Below the pieces are notes generated by a model, which searched no databases, was not told the origin of the DNA, and was given only the letters and a program-made list of their open reading frames with translations. This document shows positions 42,437 to 44,637 of a DNA stretch of 44,637 bases, piece by piece. How positions within the stretch are numbered: position 1 is the first letter of the stretch; the number at the start of each line of letters is the position of its first letter. Source of the DNA: Bacteroidales bacterium Bact_11. GTDB lineage: Bacteria > Bacteroidota > Bacteroidia > Bacteroidales > UBA932. The position numbers were made by a program, and so were the translations under genes. The stretch is from positions 1 to 44,637 of the forward strand of contig LUZC01000002.1 of the NCBI GenBank assembly GCA_001603505.1, written 5' to 3'.

Positions 42437-44403
42437 AATACAAACGACAAAATTAATCGAAAATTCGTTCCTGGCATCGGATAACACTGCACAACTTCGT
42501 ATTGCTGGTTGAAGAGGTTGTTGACTTCGAGAGTGCTTCGCAGTTCGTGCGAGCCGATGATGAAGCTGCGTGCGAGCGACAGGTCGCTGGTGTACCAGGG
42601 CTGGGCGTGGTTCTCAGGAATGTTGGCCACGGACTCGTAGCGTTCGCCGGTATAGATGAAACTGTAGTTCAGGTGCCAACGCTTCCAATCGAAGCCGGCG
42701 ACCGCGGAGCCGCTGTGCCATGGGATGTAGGGAATCTGTCCGCCGTACCATGGGCTGTCCGGATCGGTGAAATCCTGTGCCTTCTGGTAGGTGTACGTCA
42801 AGCGCAGGTCGGCATTCACGGGGCCAAGGACAAAGGCGGCGCTGAGCGCGGCATCAATGCCGCGGATTCCCACAAGCCCCAGGTTTACCATCGTCCACTG
42901 GAACTGGTTGGAAGCGGGAGTGGCGATGATCTTGTTCTCCACCTCGTTGTAATACGCATCGAGGGTGAAGCCGACCTTCCTGACAGGACCCTTGACAAAA
43001 GCCTTGTCCCAGGTCATGCCGACGTCGTACTGGGTGGTGAATTCGGGCTTCAGGTATTTGTTGCCAATGAAGGTATAGTAAAGGTCGTTGAGGGTGGGCA
43101 TCCGGAAGATCCGCTTGTAGAACGCACGGAAGGTGAGGTTTTTGTCGCGCAGCGGGATGAACTGAACCACAGCGGTGGGCGTCCACTCGTCGCGGCTCTC
43201 CGCCGCGGCACCCGCTTCGCGGGCCTTGTCGTCCACGAAGGTGTACAGAAGGCTTCCCTGGAGTTTGACCTTCTCCCAGCGCATCGAGGTGGAGAGGGCG
43301 GCCAGCAGGGTGTGGCGGGAAGGATACACGAAGTTCACCAGATCGGCGTCGAGCGTGTTGAACTGGTAGTCCGCCGCCAGGTCCACGTCCCACCAGCTGT
43401 TGATGCGGTACTCCTGGGCGATCGAGAAATAGGCCTCCTGTTGCCGGTAGCGGTTGTCCACGTACATCGTGGTGACGTCGAGACGCGGGTCCGACAGGTA
43501 ATGCAGGAAATCGTAGGCGTATTTGAAACTGGCATTGAGGTGCCAGTCTCCCCATTCCTTGTAGAGGGATCCCTGCGTGAAGAAATCCGTGTCCCACTGC
43601 CGGTCTTCGTGGCGGAACTTTCCCGGTTCCTCGCGCACGAACGCACCCGGATAGCCGCGTTCGGAATCGTAGAAATAGAATTTGAGACGCCAGCTTCCGT
43701 CGGGGATGCGACCGAACAGTCCCTCTTCGACGCGCAGGGCGCGCACATCGCCGTTCTGGCGTACGGCCGTGGTATCGTAGCCGTTCTTCTTTGTATAGGA
43801 GAATTTATAACGGCCGGTGGTATAGAGAAATTCGGCGTTGAAGGAGCTGGCCACGCGGTCGCCCGCCTTCTGTTCCCAGAGCACGGACGGATTGACCGTA
43901 CCGAACGAACCGCCGGCAAGGGTCGCCTTCAGGTTGGTGCGGCGTCCGGCTTCAAAGACGGGCGTACGGGTCTGCAGATACACGGCGCTGGCCGAGGCAT
44001 AGTCCTTGGCCGACTGCACGGCGGTGCTCTTCTGGCCGTTGTAGAGCGTCACCGATTCCATGTTCTCGAGGGAGTACTTGCCCAGGTCGATCTGGCCGTT
44101 CTGCGCGTTGCCCAGCTGGATGCCGTCGTAGAACACGCCTACGTGCTGGGTGCCCATGCTTCGCACGTTGATGGTCTTCAGGCCGCCGATGCCGCCGTAG
44201 TCCTTGATCTGCACACCGGAAAAATAGCGGATGGCATCGGCCACCGACAGCGCGTTCAGTTTCTCGAGCCTTTCGCCCTGGAGCGTCTGCGCGGGGATGA
44301 TCTTCTCGGGTTGGCGGAAAGCCGTGACCACGGACTCCTTCAGGACTTCCGTGGTGTCCGGCGGTGGTGCGAGGAAAAGGAGGAAGATCAGCGCCCGGAT
44401 CAT
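42433..44403 (-). CDS. btuB: TonB-dependent outer-membrane receptor, BtuB-like
   Basis: A 656-residue receptor. A TonB-box-like KESVVTA near residue 22 is followed by a plug domain (LEKLNALSVADAIRYFSGV, INVRSMGTQHVGVFYDG) and a 22-strand-type barrel ending in FRLILSFVL. The N-terminal hydrophobic stretch (2-12) is short and lacks a clear cleavage site, so the true start could differ, but the ATG at 44403 overlaps the preceding stop (ATGA). It imports vitamin B12 or related corrinoids using TonB energy, with BtuG as surface partner. Confidence 0.8.
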   Translation of the reverse strand: MIRALIFLLFLAPPPDTTEVLKESVVTAFRQPEKIIPAQTLQGERLEKLNALSVADAIRYFSGVQIKDYGGIGGLKTINVRSMGTQHVGVFYDGIQLGNAQNGQIDLGKYSLENMESVTLYNGQKSTAVQSAKDYASASAVYLQTRTPVFEAGRRTNLKATLAGGSFGTVNPSVLWEQKAGDRVASSFNAEFLYTTGRYKFSYTKKNGYDTTAVRQNGDVRALRVEEGLFGRIPDGSWRLKFYFYDSERGYPGAFVREEPGKFRHEDRQWDTDFFTQGSLYKEWGDWHLNASFKYAYDFLHYLSDPRLDVTTMYVDNRYRQQEAYFSIAQEYRINSWWDVDLAADYQFNTLDADLVNFVYPSRHTLLAALSTSMRWEKVKLQGSLLYTFVDDKAREAGAAAESRDEWTPTAVVQFIPLRDKNLTFRAFYKRIFRMPTLNDLYYTFIGNKYLKPEFTTQYDVGMTWDKAFVKGPVRKVGFTLDAYYNEVENKIIATPASNQFQWTMVNLGLVGIRGIDAALSAAFVLGPVNADLRLTYTYQKAQDFTDPDSPWYGGQIPYIPWHSGSAVAGFDWKRWHLNYSFIYTGERYESVANIPENHAQPWYTSDLSLARSFIIGSHELRSTLEVNNLFNQQYEVVQCYPMPGTNFRLILSFVL

Positions 44404-44637
44404 TTGACCAGATTGAAGTCGACGACATCCATCACTTCGGTCGAGAGTTCGCCCAGCCAGCCGCTCTTGGCGTTAAGGCCTGTCTGGACCTTGATGAAGT
44501 CGATGTATTTCAGATTGGCCGGCTGGCCGTCGAAGGTCACCGCGTCGGAAATCCTGAAATGGTTGAATCCTTTCGTGGCGCCCGTCGCGCGTTCCGGCAG
44601 CATGTCGATTTCGCTATGGTTGTCGGCATAGCCCCAG
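44400..44637 (-). CDS. Surface protein of the cobalamin operon, C-terminal fragment (5' end cut)
   Basis: About 78 C-terminal residues are visible, open to the right edge of the window. The ending YIDFIKVQTGLN ... GWLGELSTEVMDVVDF resembles the end of Bacteroidetes cell-surface (DUF4465/PKD-like) proteins found next to TonB receptors in corrinoid loci. Its stop overlaps btuB by 4 bases. The operon promoter and any cobalamin riboswitch would lie upstream, outside the window. Confidence 0.5.
   Translation of the reverse strand, partial: WGYADNHSEIDMLPERATGATKGFNHFRISDAVTFDGQPANLKYIDFIKVQTGLNAKSGWLGELSTEVMDVVDFNLVK

Noticed and set aside
42502-44631. Very long open frame (about 700 codons) on the plus strand opposite btuB
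   Set aside because: It mirrors the btuB coding strand; the translation is low-complexity in G, V, H and E without any domain, and btuB on the other strand has a clear plug, barrel and operon context.
1-44637. CRISPR arrays, tRNA or rRNA genes, transposases, integrases, phage genes, att sites
   Set aside because: No regularly spaced direct repeats, no cloverleaf-like segments in the short gaps, and no protein of these families among the genes read.
44400-44637. Cobalamin riboswitch for the btu operon
   Set aside because: The operon continues beyond the right edge of the window; no riboswitch sequence can be seen within it.

Overview
The window looks like chromosome from a GC-rich anaerobic gut-type Bacteroidales bacterium (Rikenellaceae/Alistipes-like or an uncultured relative; the exact genus cannot be read from this sequence). 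Four things support this: Bacteroidetes promoter elements (-33 TTTG, -7 TAnnTTTG) in front of many genes, with almost no Shine-Dalgarno sites; Bacteroidetes families such as a GTPase-motif-deficient EF-G paralogue, a DUF4249-like lipoprotein paired with a TonB-dependent receptor, PspC proteins with a Bacteroidetes N-terminal domain and a BtuG-like beta-propeller; the anaerobic class III ribonucleotide reductase; and abundant lipoproteins and TonB receptors. I see 41 genes, two of them cut by the window edges. There are no tRNA or rRNA genes, no CRISPR array and no recognisable insertion sequence. No intergenic gap exceeds about 145 bases.

Layout: (1) 1-4534: partial glycerate kinase, divergent from an Mrp-type P-loop ATPase, then the EF-G2-like factor and a LolD-like ATPase. 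(2) 4535-13154, minus strand: a six-gene L-rhamnose operon (secreted esterase, GH3 lipoprotein, rhamnulokinase, rhamnose isomerase, MFS permease, rhamnulose-1-phosphate aldolase). (3) 13298-17466: DUF4249-like lipoprotein plus TonB receptor, then a RhuM-type protein that looks like accessory DNA. (4) 17548-20859: split transketolase translationally coupled to an ECF sigma factor, followed by a probable anti-sigma protein and a Spy/CpxP-like periplasmic protein. (5) 20900-22687: lepA. (6) 22797-30402: a MacAB-TolC-like exporter (ATPase, two permeases, adaptor, outer-membrane channel) running into a PspC-PadR-PspC cassette. (7) 30399-33925, minus strand: a secreted protein of unknown function, secG, a small TPR-like protein, lptE and a sigma-54-type activator without receiver domain. 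(8) 34015-38365: an OmpA/TPR lipoprotein, then nrdD-nrdG. (9) 38343-44637, minus strand: a vitamin B12 (cobalamin) uptake operon (surface protein fragment, btuB, btuG, btuF, btuC, btuD).

The genes are packed tightly. Many neighbours share ATGA stop/start overlaps, three convergent pairs abut or overlap at their stop codons, and several terminators run straight into the -7 element of the next gene. The most interesting observations are the near-identical 16-bp AT-rich palindromes centred on ACGT just before the start codons of the EF-G2 and OmpA/TPR genes, the terminator/-7 nesting, a GGAGG ribosome-binding site inside a PspC gene that could yield a second, shorter product, the transketolase/ECF-sigma coupling, and the rhamnose operon that carries an esterase and a GH3 enzyme but no rhamnosidase, lactaldehyde enzyme or regulator. 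I did not find a clearly new defence or mobile system.
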